Positions 1 through 7,719 of a DNA stretch of 64,000 nt are shown here, one piece after another (positions within the stretch are counted from its first letter, which is position 1; each line of letters opens with the position of its first letter). The DNA comes from an uncultured Emticicia sp. (lineage in GTDB: Bacteria > Bacteroidota > Bacteroidia > Cytophagales > Spirosomataceae), in NCBI RefSeq assembly GCF_937903345.1, contig NZ_CALCZQ010000061.1:1-64000 (forward strand), read 5' to 3'. The notes beneath the pieces were generated by a model. That model had not been told where the DNA came from and searched no databases. It worked only from the letters and a program-made list of their open reading frames with translations. Made by a program: the position numbers and the translations under genes.

Positions 1-31
1 CAATTTTAGAAGTTAGGTTCAGTATTTTAAA

Positions 32-267
32 CTATTCTTCAACATTTTTTCTATTTTGATTGATTTCCTCAAATTGAGCTATCAAAGTAATAATTAGGGA
101 AACAAACGCAAGACCCGAAAAAAGCGTATTTAAAGCTCCATACATATCGCCAAAAGTACCTCTTTTGACTGAATCTTTTTCAACGTAATTATAAAACCAA
201 ATAGGATAAAACCATACAATTGCCAATATCGCAAAAGAACCAATAAATAGATAGATATATTTTTCAT
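32..267 (-). pseudogene. small membrane protein, likely frameshifted near its start
   Basis: The open frame runs from a TTG at 226 to the stop at 32 (64 residues), with a membrane segment near residues 35-50. The same frame stays open upstream to about 273 but has no ATG there. An ATG at 265-267 begins MKN in another frame. Adding one A to the five-A run at 260-264 would join that ATG to the long frame and give an N-terminus starting MKKYIYLFIGSFAIL, a normal hydrophobic start. The simplest reading is a two-helix membrane protein of about 78 residues with a one-base contraction. No family was recognised. A genuine TTG start is the alternative. Confidence 0.45.
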
Positions 268-281
268 AATGCTAATTTATT

Positions 282-521
282 TTATATATAAATTAAGTTA
301 TAACCTATCATAAAAGATAAAACAAAGAGGAAGATTTTCAGTAAAAAAAACTCAATATTAGTAGCATGGATATGTGTAGGTAATAAATCAGTTATTTGTG
401 TAAAAGGATTTTCAATTTGTTTGCAAATCATTCTTTTGTAAGCAGTTTCAAAAGGAAAATCTTTTCTTTTGAAATTTGATTTTCGAATTGGAGGAAGCAT
501 AATTTTATCACATTTGCACAT
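282..521 (-). CDS. hypothetical protein with C-terminal membrane helix
   Basis: This 79-residue frame starts at an ATG and has a basic, cysteine-containing N-terminus (CKC at residues 2-4). The last 25 residues are strongly hydrophobic (LLKIFLFVLSFMIGYNLIYI), which would make it a tail-anchored or single-pass protein. It lies upstream of, and in the same direction as, the small membrane protein at 32-267. I do not recognise the family. The length, the ATG and the ordered hydrophobic tail argue for a real gene, but composition alone is weak support. Confidence 0.35.
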   Translation of the reverse strand: MCKCDKIMLPPIRKSNFKRKDFPFETAYKRMICKQIENPFTQITDLLPTHIHATNIEFFLLKIFLFVLSFMIGYNLIYI

Positions 522-646
522 AAAATCCTCAGTTTTACAGTCATTATAGGCTTTATTTCCGAATCATTGGTCGTTTTATAATACTATTATTTAAGTTATA
601 AATATGAAACATAAAGATTAATCTCGACCTCTTTACCATTTTTCAT

Positions 647-814
647 TTAGAAAACTTTATCAATATGGAACTGTGAATCATTAAATTCAAAAGAGGTATC
701 TGTACAAATCATATCATTACAGAAGAAACTTTCTATATCATTTGAATTGGTAATTGTGCCAAGTTCCTTAATGTCTCCGTCTTGAGTTAGAATTACTATT
801 CTATTAACTATCAT
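647..814 (-). CDS. small acidic hypothetical protein (55 aa)
   Basis: An ATG at 812-814 opens a 55-codon frame ending in TAA at 647-649. The product (start MIVNRIVILTQDGDIKELG) is acidic and looks like a compact alternating beta/alpha protein with two cysteines near residues 32 and 37. No family was recognised. Its balanced composition in an otherwise AT-rich gap is the only support. The rest of the gap between 522 and 991 shows nothing else convincing. Confidence 0.35.
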   Translation of the reverse strand: MIVNRIVILTQDGDIKELGTITNSNDIESFFCNDMICTDTSFEFNDSQFHIDKVF

Positions 815-991
815 AAGTAAGGGTAACTATTTAATTGAGAATATTTATTTTGTAAATCAGAACATAAATAACTAATAATAAGCCATTTATGCTATTTTGA
901 ATATTGTTAAAATAAATGTTCTTCATACTTATCTGTATTATTAAAGTGTATACCTAATAACCTTATGAAACTCTTTCAACCAAATATTATT

Positions 992-1237
992 CTATCTTTT
1001 TTTGTCTGATTGTGACAAAATTGATGCAGCAAGTTCCTTTGTCGTCTCGCTATACTTTTCGCTTTTCAAAACATTTGAAGCAATGGCCTCCATTTCTTTA
1101 CCTGTTTCGTGTGTTATTGTTTTTTGAGACAAGGCCGAACCAGCTAATTTTTTAGCGATTTCAGATGAGTTTGGATTTGTCAAAACTTTTGATGCAGTAG
1201 TTGCGATTTTGTCTGATGTTACTTTTTTATTTGCCAT
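992..1237 (-). CDS. small two-repeat helical protein of unknown function
   Basis: This 81-residue protein starts at an ATG (MANKKVTSDKIA) and consists of two copies of one helical unit, at about residues 11-38 and 49-76. Each copy has the pattern A-S-x-V-L followed by a K-x-L-A-x-S-x-L-S-Q ending. It has no membrane segment or cysteine and is rich in Ala, Ser and Lys. Similar short proteins starting MANKKV occur as stand-alone genes in diverse bacteria, as I recall them, without an assigned role. It lies 71 bases downstream of the caspase gene on the same strand, so it may be an extra member of that operon; this is inference from position only. Confidence 0.6.
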   Translation of the reverse strand: MANKKVTSDKIATTASKVLTNPNSSEIAKKLAGSALSQKTITHETGKEMEAIASNVLKSEKYSETTKELAASILSQSDKKR

Positions 1238-1308
1238 TGTTCATATATTTTAAAAGTCTTACAAATTTGGGATTAATTTATTGGTAATTTAGTAATATTT
1301 GAGTGTTG

Positions 1309-2262
1309 TTAAATTCTGTCCTTAGTTATCAAATTCCAATAATGTTCGCCTAAAATTGTCAGTTTACATGATTTACTTTCCATCGCTGCATAATACATAT
1401 GTTCTGAGTCCTCAGGAACTACTAAATTTATACGATTATATTTTTGAAGAAGTTTAAATTTTGCCATGTTTTCTTCAATTGGATTGTTACTGTCGGGTTC
1501 AAAACTTGGGTCAAGTTTAAACGATTGTCCTTTTATTGGAAATAGTTCGGGTAGTTGTTTCAAGTCCGACAGTGCTATCGGTGGTTGAACCTTACGTAAT
1601 GTGGTAAAGGTTGTAACATTTGTTTTGAAAATTGGTCTTTGTTCCCAAGAACCTAAAGATTGGTCAATGTGAGAATATATACTCCCAGGTGTTACGTCGC
1701 CTACTAAATTTGAGGCACTGCCATTCATTGCATCAATAAATAATGTGGTAAAAACTCCTGAACCATCTACTTCAAGTGCATATTGAGTTTCACTTGATGC
1801 AGTCAAAATTGTAATTCCTTCTGATAAAATTGATTTGTCCTCCTTTGGTGAGGTTTTACCTATAATTCCTGAGTGGCAACAATCCAAAATTATTATTTTA
1901 TTTCGCGAGGAGGAACTGTTTGCAATTTCTAAAAGTTCATTCATTGAAAGTCCATCATCCCCATCTTTACATTCAGAGGTTATTAAATAGCCGCCAGTAC
2001 TCTCAACATAGCCATGTCCTGAGAAATAAAATAAAGCGATATCGCTTTTATCTTTAAAAAGTTCTTCAACTTTGTTTTTTAGCACTTTTCTTTCAATTAA
2101 TGCTTTTGGTCCTGTGGCAACTTCAATATTGACATCAAAGTTTTTAGTCCCATCACTATGTCTATCAAGCACGGCTTTAATAGCATAAGCATCATTTACA
2201 CAACCGTATAATTGGGAAATTGAATCATAATAATCAATACCGACTACTAATGCTTTTCTCAT
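1309..2262 (-). CDS. caspase-family (C14) cysteine protease, probable defence effector
   Basis: The 317-residue protein is a caspase-like protease. The catalytic His is in YFSGHGY (H83) and the catalytic Cys in ILDCCHSG (C129), after the expected strands. Residues about 1-215 form the p20/p10-like domain. A conserved C-terminal block (about 265-317) with EHMYYAAMESKSC and a terminal HYW segment recurs on bacterial caspase and TIR proteins and may be a sensor or adaptor part. There is no signal peptide, so it is cytoplasmic. Its start overlaps the end of the upstream TIR gene by four bases, so the two are translationally coupled. In recently described Thoeris variants a TIR-made nucleotide activates a caspase-like protease; the gene pairing here matches that layout. 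Activation by a TIR product is inference. Confidence 0.85.
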   Translation of the reverse strand: MRKALVVGIDYYDSISQLYGCVNDAYAIKAVLDRHSDGTKNFDVNIEVATGPKALIERKVLKNKVEELFKDKSDIALFYFSGHGYVESTGGYLITSECKDGDDGLSMNELLEIANSSSSRNKIIILDCCHSGIIGKTSPKEDKSILSEGITILTASSETQYALEVDGSGVFTTLFIDAMNGSASNLVGDVTPGSIYSHIDQSLGSWEQRPIFKTNVTTFTTLRKVQPPIALSDLKQLPELFPIKGQSFKLDPSFEPDSNNPIEENMAKFKLLQKYNRINLVVPEDSEHMYYAAMESKSCKLTILGEHYWNLITKDRI

Positions 2263-2663
2263 ACTGAATAATTTTTAATTGCATCTACGATAGATTTGCT
2301 TTGCCACGCTACAATAATTTTTGCATTGTTTTTTACAATCTGCGATGTTCTTTCAGATGCCCAAGGTTCAACAGCAATTATAGGCTTTTTATAGTAATTA
2401 GCTATTTCGATTTCTTTTTGAATCCACTTACTGTAAGTTGCGTAAACACCAGCTAAAATAATTATACAACTTGTTCCTCTTATCTTCGCATCTATTGCGG
2501 CTCGAAGTTGTATATCAGTTCCATTTGTGTGAATTGGGTCATGCCTTGGCACAGAATGGTCATAATAATTCAAGTTCTGCTCATTAAAAAAGTGAATCAT
2601 TTTTTCATACGCATCACCATATGTCCATGAATGGCTAATAAAAAGTCTATATGTTCTTTCCAT
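2259..2663 (-). CDS. TIR-like (MTH538/ThsB-type) domain protein
   Basis: From the ATG at 2663 (MERTYRLFISHSW) this is a 134-residue single-domain protein of the MTH538 TIR-like fold, the family that includes Thoeris ThsB. It shows the first strand with FISHSW, the central IIILAGVY strand and a helix with KWIQKEIEIA, where E84 is the likely catalytic glutamate. An in-frame TTG at 2690 would add nine residues, but that stretch overlaps the restored end of the upstream TIR gene, so the ATG is preferred. The stop overlaps the caspase start by four bases. NAD+ hydrolysis or cyclisation is the known activity of the family; here it is inferred. Confidence 0.8.
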   Translation of the reverse strand: MERTYRLFISHSWTYGDAYEKMIHFFNEQNLNYYDHSVPRHDPIHTNGTDIQLRAAIDAKIRGTSCIIILAGVYATYSKWIQKEIEIANYYKKPIIAVEPWASERTSQIVKNNAKIIVAWQSKSIVDAIKNYSV

Positions 2664-2664
2664 G

Positions 2665-3098
2665 TTATAAGTTTTTAATAAATTTTTCAATATTTCCCCA
2701 ACTCCAAATTATAATTTCTTCGTTTTGAAGTTCGATTGGTACTGCTCCTCTTTCATTTTTTTTATGTGCATACCAACTATAGGAATTTTTTCTTCGATTG
2801 CACATTTCATTTCCCATCTTGCTCCACCTGCTTTATGAGTATTCTTACTTAATAATGCGATAACACCATGACTACGCTTTATTTTTGTCCTACATCTCTT
2901 TTTCCATTCATCTTGATTCCATTCTTGTTTGACTGACATATCAATAAAATCAAAAGGGGAATGTTTTTTTCTTGCTTGTTCAACTAAATAGTCTCTATAT
3001 TCAACATCTTCTATCGCAAAACTAATAAATATTCGTTTTTTTGATTTTACCTTCTTATCATTCTTTTTACGTCCTAAAAGCCAGTCTAAAAGTCCCAT
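2665..3098 (-). pseudogene. ThsB-type TIR protein gene with a one-base slip in an A8 run
   Basis: The start is the ATG at 3098 (MGLLDWLLGRKK); a longer open frame upstream lacks family similarity. Residues 20-112 are a clear ThsB/MTH538 TIR domain, with FISFAIED, FIDMSVK, VIALLSKNT and GGARWEMKCA (candidate catalytic E96). As written, the frame ends early at 2709 with a non-family tail. At the eight-A run (genomic T run 2756-2763) one extra A would continue the protein as HIKKNERGAVPIELQ and then an IIIWSW strand, ending at 2665 after 144 residues. That is just before the ATG of the next TIR gene at 2663. The restored end fits the family, so the slip is a sequencing error, a phase-variable tract or a recent mutation. 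Confidence 0.8.
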
Positions 3099-3466
3099 TT
3101 GTTGATAATTGTTGTTCGTTAAAGTGGTCACAAGCAGGAACTCTTTGCAGTTTTGTGGAATAACACTCTGTCTGCTTAAAACCGATGCTAATTGAAAAAA
3201 CAGAAGATGAAGATAACAACAAAAACCAATAAATATTTGTCTATCGAAACAGAAGTCAAATAGAATTGCCAATGTGCATTATTATTCGGTCTGCCCAACT
3301 TACACAAAACCCGATTTAGTGCGTTCGCTTTTATTTCGGTTGAAAGTTTAATTTAATTGTGAATTTAAGTGATTATATGTCGTTCAATTTTACAGTTCTG
3401 GTGTTTAGCTACTACTTTTAATTGAATGAGAAGTTGCTTTCTTTCCTTTGATAAATCTAAAAACAA

Positions 3467-4216
3467 TTAATCAAATTTGAAAAACTTGGATGCTTGTGTA
3501 GTAACAGCCGAAGATAATACCTGTTCGCTAAGACCACAAAATATTCCTATTACTAAAGCTACTTTTAAATCTTTGTTGATGTTAGAAGTAAGTAAATTCC
3601 CAATAGTAATATTTAAAACATTAGTTACAAATAATAATGCAAGTGTAATAGTTAGAAAGCCAGCAAAAATTAATCGAATAACTGGTTCTAAACGGTCTTC
3701 CTCTAATATATGTAGACTCTCAAATTTTATAATAGTCTTTCTTGAACCGAAGGATAACCAAACACCAGCCATACATCCACCCCAAAGAACAAAAAAACAA
3801 GTTGTTACTAAATCTATCATATTATATTCTAAGTACAAATAGGCCACTAATATAGATGGTATAGTCATATATGCAGCCCATAGACCTAATTTTTTCATGT
3901 AATTGTTTTTTATTCTACCCCCTTCTCGTGCAACAACATCTGCTTGATAAATAGCTAATGCACGAAGTCCATATGATGGTTGTGCAGAAGGCCCAACAAC
4001 AGCAAACTGGCATAAACTTAAAAGACTATTATAATACCCCAAAAACTTATGTTCTCCTTCAGGAAATAAACCCTGAATAACTGTCAAAGTCCTATGAACT
4101 TCTTCTGAAAAAGCTTGTTGGTCTTCTGGAATTTCTGCGACTTCCGAAGTAATCTGAAAATAGATATCTCTTGAATCGCTGGGATTTTGTGATACAATGA
4201 ATGCTCCTATTGCCAT
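3467..4216 (-). CDS. four-helix membrane protein of unknown function
   Basis: The 249-residue protein has a soluble N-terminal half (residues 1-105), starting MAIGAFIVSQNPSDS, followed by about four transmembrane helices between residues 108 and 240. The last helix has GIFCGLSEQVL, which resembles a glycine/serine-rich turn seen in several bacterial membrane proteins of unknown role. The start is the ATG at 4216, only two bases after the stop of the upstream zinc-ribbon gene, so the two form an operon. It sits between two presumed defence systems, so a membrane-acting effector is possible, but no family was recognised. Confidence 0.7.
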   Translation of the reverse strand: MAIGAFIVSQNPSDSRDIYFQITSEVAEIPEDQQAFSEEVHRTLTVIQGLFPEGEHKFLGYYNSLLSLCQFAVVGPSAQPSYGLRALAIYQADVVAREGGRIKNNYMKKLGLWAAYMTIPSILVAYLYLEYNMIDLVTTCFFVLWGGCMAGVWLSFGSRKTIIKFESLHILEEDRLEPVIRLIFAGFLTITLALLFVTNVLNITIGNLLTSNINKDLKVALVIGIFCGLSEQVLSSAVTTQASKFFKFD

Positions 4217-4218
4217 AT

Positions 4219-4431
4219 TTATAATCTTTTACCACAGTTAGGACAAGTAGCCGTACCACCATAAGATTTAAAATTCTCTGTTAGCCCTCCTTTTTCAATA
4301 GGCTCATTAATTGTTATGTTTTTATCCAAAAAAACTAATTCATCCAATAATTTATCTTCAACAGTACTTCTTGTCGTAGAGCCCTTTTTAATAAGAGAGT
4401 CTTTCAGTTTATTTAATTGTTCAGGTAGCAT
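4219..4431 (-). CDS. small protein with C-terminal CPxCG zinc-ribbon half-site
   Basis: The 70-residue protein begins MLPEQLNKLKDSLIKKG, a short amphipathic helix, and ends with the knuckle CPNCGKRL, a single CxxC pair. One pair cannot hold zinc alone, so dimerisation or a partner would be needed. It is immediately upstream of the four-helix membrane protein gene with a two-base gap, implying co-translation. No catalytic motif is visible. A CAAATTTA element at 4494-4501, read on the minus strand as TAAATTTG, could be its -7 box, though no clear -33 box is seen. Confidence 0.6.
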   Translation of the reverse strand: MLPEQLNKLKDSLIKKGSTTRSTVEDKLLDELVFLDKNITINEPIEKGGLTENFKSYGGTATCPNCGKRL

Positions 4432-4906
4432 AATTAATATATTTGGTTATACTATTTAAAAGCTTCTATCTTTTGATGTGGGAGAAACTTTATCAAATTT
4501 ATAAACCTCTTGTAATGTGATAATTAAAAACTGAAATAAGTACCATTTTATACAATCTATGTATATGAAAGAATGAAACACGGGTGTTTTTTTACAAAAA
4601 AGAACTTAAATCGTCTAAATATAAGCTATATTAGAATATTATGTTCCGTATAGCCAAATAAAAATACATTATATTTATTATTCGGTATTTGTAAGCTGGG
4701 GGACACTTTTGAACCTAAAAAATTTAGTCGTTTTGTGATAACTCACATGAAAGATAACACGAATTCTCAAATGATTTTCAACTTGTAGACGTAGCAAAAA
4801 TCGAAGCACAAAAGTTCAATCGAAGAACCGATATTGAATTTAGCATTGAACAAGCCATTTTAGCAAACTGTTGGTGTGCATTCGTACTTTTTACATAAAG
4901 TTCAAT
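4432..4906. other. non-coding gap holding a gene fragment
   Basis: This gap has no intact gene. A plus-strand open frame at about 4755-4898 encodes a 46-residue tail (FQLVDVAKIEAQKFNRRTDI then a helix with FSIEQAILANCW). It has no start codon and is cut off upstream by a stop. It reads like real protein and is probably the remnant of a deleted gene. The rest is AT-rich with no recognisable element. Confidence 0.4.
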
Positions 4907-5536
4907 TTAAAGATTATAAATTTGATTTCCCGAGTATTCCCAAAATTCAAAACCAAATACTTCAATATCGGAATTTGACATTCTAAGTCCACCAGTAACT
5001 AATGTGCCTAATCTGTTAAATGCAGTTGTTGCAGTTATAGATGGAGGAGAAATTGATTGCTTATTAAAAAAACAACATTGTCGAAAAGTGTGAGTGTTTA
5101 CAAATGTTGCAATGGTAGGAACATTCATTATAATATTTAATGACGATAATAATTGAGAAATAGCTTTTTGTCTTTTTCCTGGCTGTTGCCCTTGAGTATT
5201 TATAAACGGGGTTATGTAAACAGGAAGAGTGTCAGTAAGTTCATTAAGTAAAATATATTGTTGATTGTTGTCGTGAACAATTAAATCACATTTTTCTCTT
5301 CCGCGAATAAATGCAGGTGAAAGAGAATTGAAAAAGTATTCATAGTTAATAACTGTTATATCTATTGTATTGGTATTAGAATACTTAGCAATTCCTTGAC
5401 CGTAAACAGTATAGATTAGAGTATTATCATCCTTTAATTCAAAATATGGAGCCGTTGTATTTGCCGAAATATTCGCAATTGTGGTTGCAAGTAAACCATA
5501 ATGATTTATAAAGTCATTTCTTAATAATGTTTCCAT
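4907..5536 (-). CDS. partner protein of an AAA ATPase, possible nuclease-like fold
   Basis: The 209-residue soluble protein has no recognised family. Its centre reads EKCDLIVHDN (D84) then QYILLNELTD (E99, T101), followed by a basic helix PGKRQKAISQL. The D, then about 15 residues, then E-x-T/K order resembles a degenerate PD-(D/E)XK nuclease core, but the last lysine is absent, so this is only a suggestion. The start is the ATG at 5536, three bases after the stop of the AAA ATPase gene, so it is co-transcribed. ATPase-plus-small-effector pairs are common in defence islands; the role here is inferred from that layout. Confidence 0.7.
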   Translation of the reverse strand: METLLRNDFINHYGLLATTIANISANTTAPYFELKDDNTLIYTVYGQGIAKYSNTNTIDITVINYEYFFNSLSPAFIRGREKCDLIVHDNNQQYILLNELTDTLPVYITPFINTQGQQPGKRQKAISQLLSSLNIIMNVPTIATFVNTHTFRQCCFFNKQSISPPSITATTAFNRLGTLVTGGLRMSNSDIEVFGFEFWEYSGNQIYNL

Positions 5537-5539
5537 AAA

Positions 5540-6697
5540 CTAATTAAGTGCTGCGTATTGGTCGTAAATATTGTTAATAGTTTCAGAAAGAGGGTTTGTA
5601 TTTACCAGCCTCTCATTCTGTGCAATCAAGTTTTCAAGTTTACCATTAACAACTTGGTAAACAGCTAAATTGTCATAATTAATTTTAGCACCATCTATAA
5701 GTTTGTCTTTGTCGAAAGCTTTAATAAGTAAGTTTAGATGATTAATAATGTAAGGGCTATGAGTAGACAAGAACAGTTCAATAGAATTGTCGTTACTTAT
5801 AAAACACTTATTTACTAAATCATTAATCAATTGGGTTTGTGCATCAGGGAAAAGACTTAATTCGGGTTCTTCAATATGAATAAATATCTTCTTGTTTATT
5901 TCACTTAGATTTTTAATTGCTTTAAAATCTGTTAAGTTGTCTGTGTTTGATAAATAATTTAAAACAGAACGATTAAAGGCGTCCTCAAAGTTAAATTTCT
6001 TTGAAAAATATTGAGCAATAAGTGATATTGGAACGGAAGTTTGTGTCCCCGAAGAACTGTTTTTAAAGTCAATTTCAAAAACATCTTTAGTGCTTGATTG
6101 GATTGTATATTTTTTGCCTGAATTAGTCTTTTTTACTGCAAATTTTAAATTTAAAAATTTCAGTTCCAATTCTTTTAAATTTTCAGATGCCAAATCAAAA
6201 TCTCTATATACTTCGTGAAAATAAAAACCTAAATATCCTCCAGTAAAAGAAGCTCCTTTATCAGACCATAAGGGTATTATATTTCTCGTTTCGGAAACAA
6301 AACTTATTTTATTAAAGTAAATGTCTTCTTCGCTTATTAGTTCATTATTGCCAGTTCCAAAGAGCTTGTTTTTTATGAATTTAATTTCATAAGATTTTCC
6401 TAATTCAAATTTTGTTGTATAAATTATTTCAGTATCACTTTTTATGAATTGTTCAAACCCGCAATTTTTCAGATAAGTTTCCATTCTAAATCTGAATGGT
6501 GATTTAGAAATGTTACTATGTTTTAAATAGGAACGGATATTGTGCATTTTGTATATCCATCTAAATAAGGCGATGGCTTTCATTAAGGTACTCTTTCCAC
6601 TACCAGATTCCCCTATAAGAACAGTGAATGGCTTAACATTTTCAATATAAATGTCCTTTATTGGTCCTAAATTTTTTATGTGTATTGATTCTGTCAT
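5540..6697 (-). CDS. AAA family ATPase (AAA_15/OLD-like, ABC-type head)
   Basis: This 385-residue protein starts MTESIHIKNLGPIKDIYIEN, typical of ABC-type AAA_15/AAA_21 ATPases. The Walker A motif is GESGSGKST (residues 29-37). The C-terminal part has Walker B with IFIHIEEPELSLFP near residue 275 and the D-loop/His region LFLSTHSPYI near residue 315. The insert between Walker A and Walker B is family-specific. No Toprim nuclease domain follows, unlike OLD proteins, so any nuclease or toxin activity would have to come from the adjacent 209-residue partner. The family is widespread in Septu, PARIS, Gabija and similar anti-phage systems, but the partner matches none that I recognise. Confidence 0.85.
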   Translation of the reverse strand: MTESIHIKNLGPIKDIYIENVKPFTVLIGESGSGKSTLMKAIALFRWIYKMHNIRSYLKHSNISKSPFRFRMETYLKNCGFEQFIKSDTEIIYTTKFELGKSYEIKFIKNKLFGTGNNELISEEDIYFNKISFVSETRNIIPLWSDKGASFTGGYLGFYFHEVYRDFDLASENLKELELKFLNLKFAVKKTNSGKKYTIQSSTKDVFEIDFKNSSSGTQTSVPISLIAQYFSKKFNFEDAFNRSVLNYLSNTDNLTDFKAIKNLSEINKKIFIHIEEPELSLFPDAQTQLINDLVNKCFISNDNSIELFLSTHSPYIINHLNLLIKAFDKDKLIDGAKINYDNLAVYQVVNGKLENLIAQNERLVNTNPLSETINNIYDQYAALN

Positions 6698-7071
6698 TTT
6701 CGGGTTCTAATATTTTGGTTGTAAAGATACTCAAATTAATATTTTAAGTCTGCCTCTCTAACCCTATAATATGAGTTTATTGGTATAATGGCAGTCAATC
6801 GGTCGTGTTGAGAGACAATATTAAAATTAGTATGAGCAATTAAAGGCAACCTCTAACGAATAGGGCTGTGGCAGGTGGTGAAACTAACATCTGCCGTTGT
6901 GAATTACTGAGATTGAGTTACTGACAAATGCTCAATATATTTCCGTAGGCCGAAACAAAAGCACAAAATACTTACTTATACTTAATAGCTTACGTCCGCC
7001 CCACTTTCCATAAAAACATATTATCTGATGTAGTTTTTGTACGATTGGATTGCGTAAAATTGTCTATAATG
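6698..7071. other. non-coding gap between two operons
   Basis: No gene is visible on either strand over this 374-base stretch. It is somewhat richer in G and C than its neighbours around 6840-6900. I looked for an integron attC hairpin because of the short TAAC and GTTG words there and did not find a paired structure. The promoter of the AAA ATPase gene presumably lies near 6700-6760. Confidence 0.5.
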
Positions 7072-7719
7072 TCAAGATTGTTTAGCTGCTCGTTCTTTCT
7101 CTTTCTCCCAATTTAGCTGGAAGGTAACAGCAAATTTTTTTGAATGGTTTATTCGGAAATCATACCAGTCGCTACTTTCCTTCATTACACTAATAGCATC
7201 TTGAATATAGCCGTCAAATAAAGATTGTCCCTCTTCCGTAAGCCATTGAAAATGCTTAAAGTTTCTCATCCCGAGTTTGATATAGGGATTTAGTCGCTTT
7301 AGTTCGGGCAATACAGACTTTCGATACCTATCGTAAATGATTTCGTTTGTATAACGTCCAACGATTGATGGCTTTTCTTTTATTTTCCCTTCGGGGATTG
7401 GCCAGTTGTTTAGTCTAAAAATCTGTCTGTAATATTCTTGTGGAACACGTGGCGAATATTTTTTTAGAGCATTTGCTATAATTTTTTGTAACGCCTCATG
7501 TTCTTCGTCAAGATTTATAACCTTACCACTTAAAAGTTCAATTTCATTTCTTCTATCAAGGTTTTTGTCGCTAAATCTCTCTTGGATTTTAGCTTCTGGG
7601 CTTTGAAGAAGTTTTAACTTTAATTGTAGTTCATCAGCTTTTTTGTCGTTTAAAACGTTTTCTTGATTCGGCACGTTACGAACTACTAAATCAATATCTT
7701 GTTCTTTTTCGTTTCTCAT
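7072..7719 (-). CDS. P63C domain protein
   Basis: The 215-residue protein has a charged N-terminal coil (residues 1-85) and a P63C domain (about 90-200). The family signature is clear: EYYRQIFRLNNW, then VGRYTNEIIYDR, then VLPELKRLNP, then HFQWLTE and a C-terminal SDWYDFR helix. P63C domains are found in phage and mobile-element proteins, often with antirepressor-like parts; no enzymatic activity is established. Its start overlaps the end of the Xre/ImmA gene by four bases, so the two are translationally coupled. The pairing suggests a regulator-plus-partner module, but the direction of control is unknown. Confidence 0.8.
   Translation of the reverse strand: MRNEKEQDIDLVVRNVPNQENVLNDKKADELQLKLKLLQSPEAKIQERFSDKNLDRRNEIELLSGKVINLDEEHEALQKIIANALKKYSPRVPQEYYRQIFRLNNWPIPEGKIKEKPSIVGRYTNEIIYDRYRKSVLPELKRLNPYIKLGMRNFKHFQWLTEEGQSLFDGYIQDAISVMKESSDWYDFRINHSKKFAVTFQLNWEKEKERAAKQS

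Noticed and set aside
3099..3272. 58-residue N-terminal extension of the first TIR protein
   Set aside because: The extension is not family-like, while MGLLDWLLGRKK at 3098 fits the start of relatives.
3477..3842. 121-codon plus-strand open frame
   Set aside because: It is antisense to the four-helix membrane protein gene, and its product has no protein-like organisation.
6840..6910. Possible integron attC-like site
   Set aside because: Short TAAC/GTTG words are present, but no paired R and L sites form a hairpin and no integron integrase is seen.
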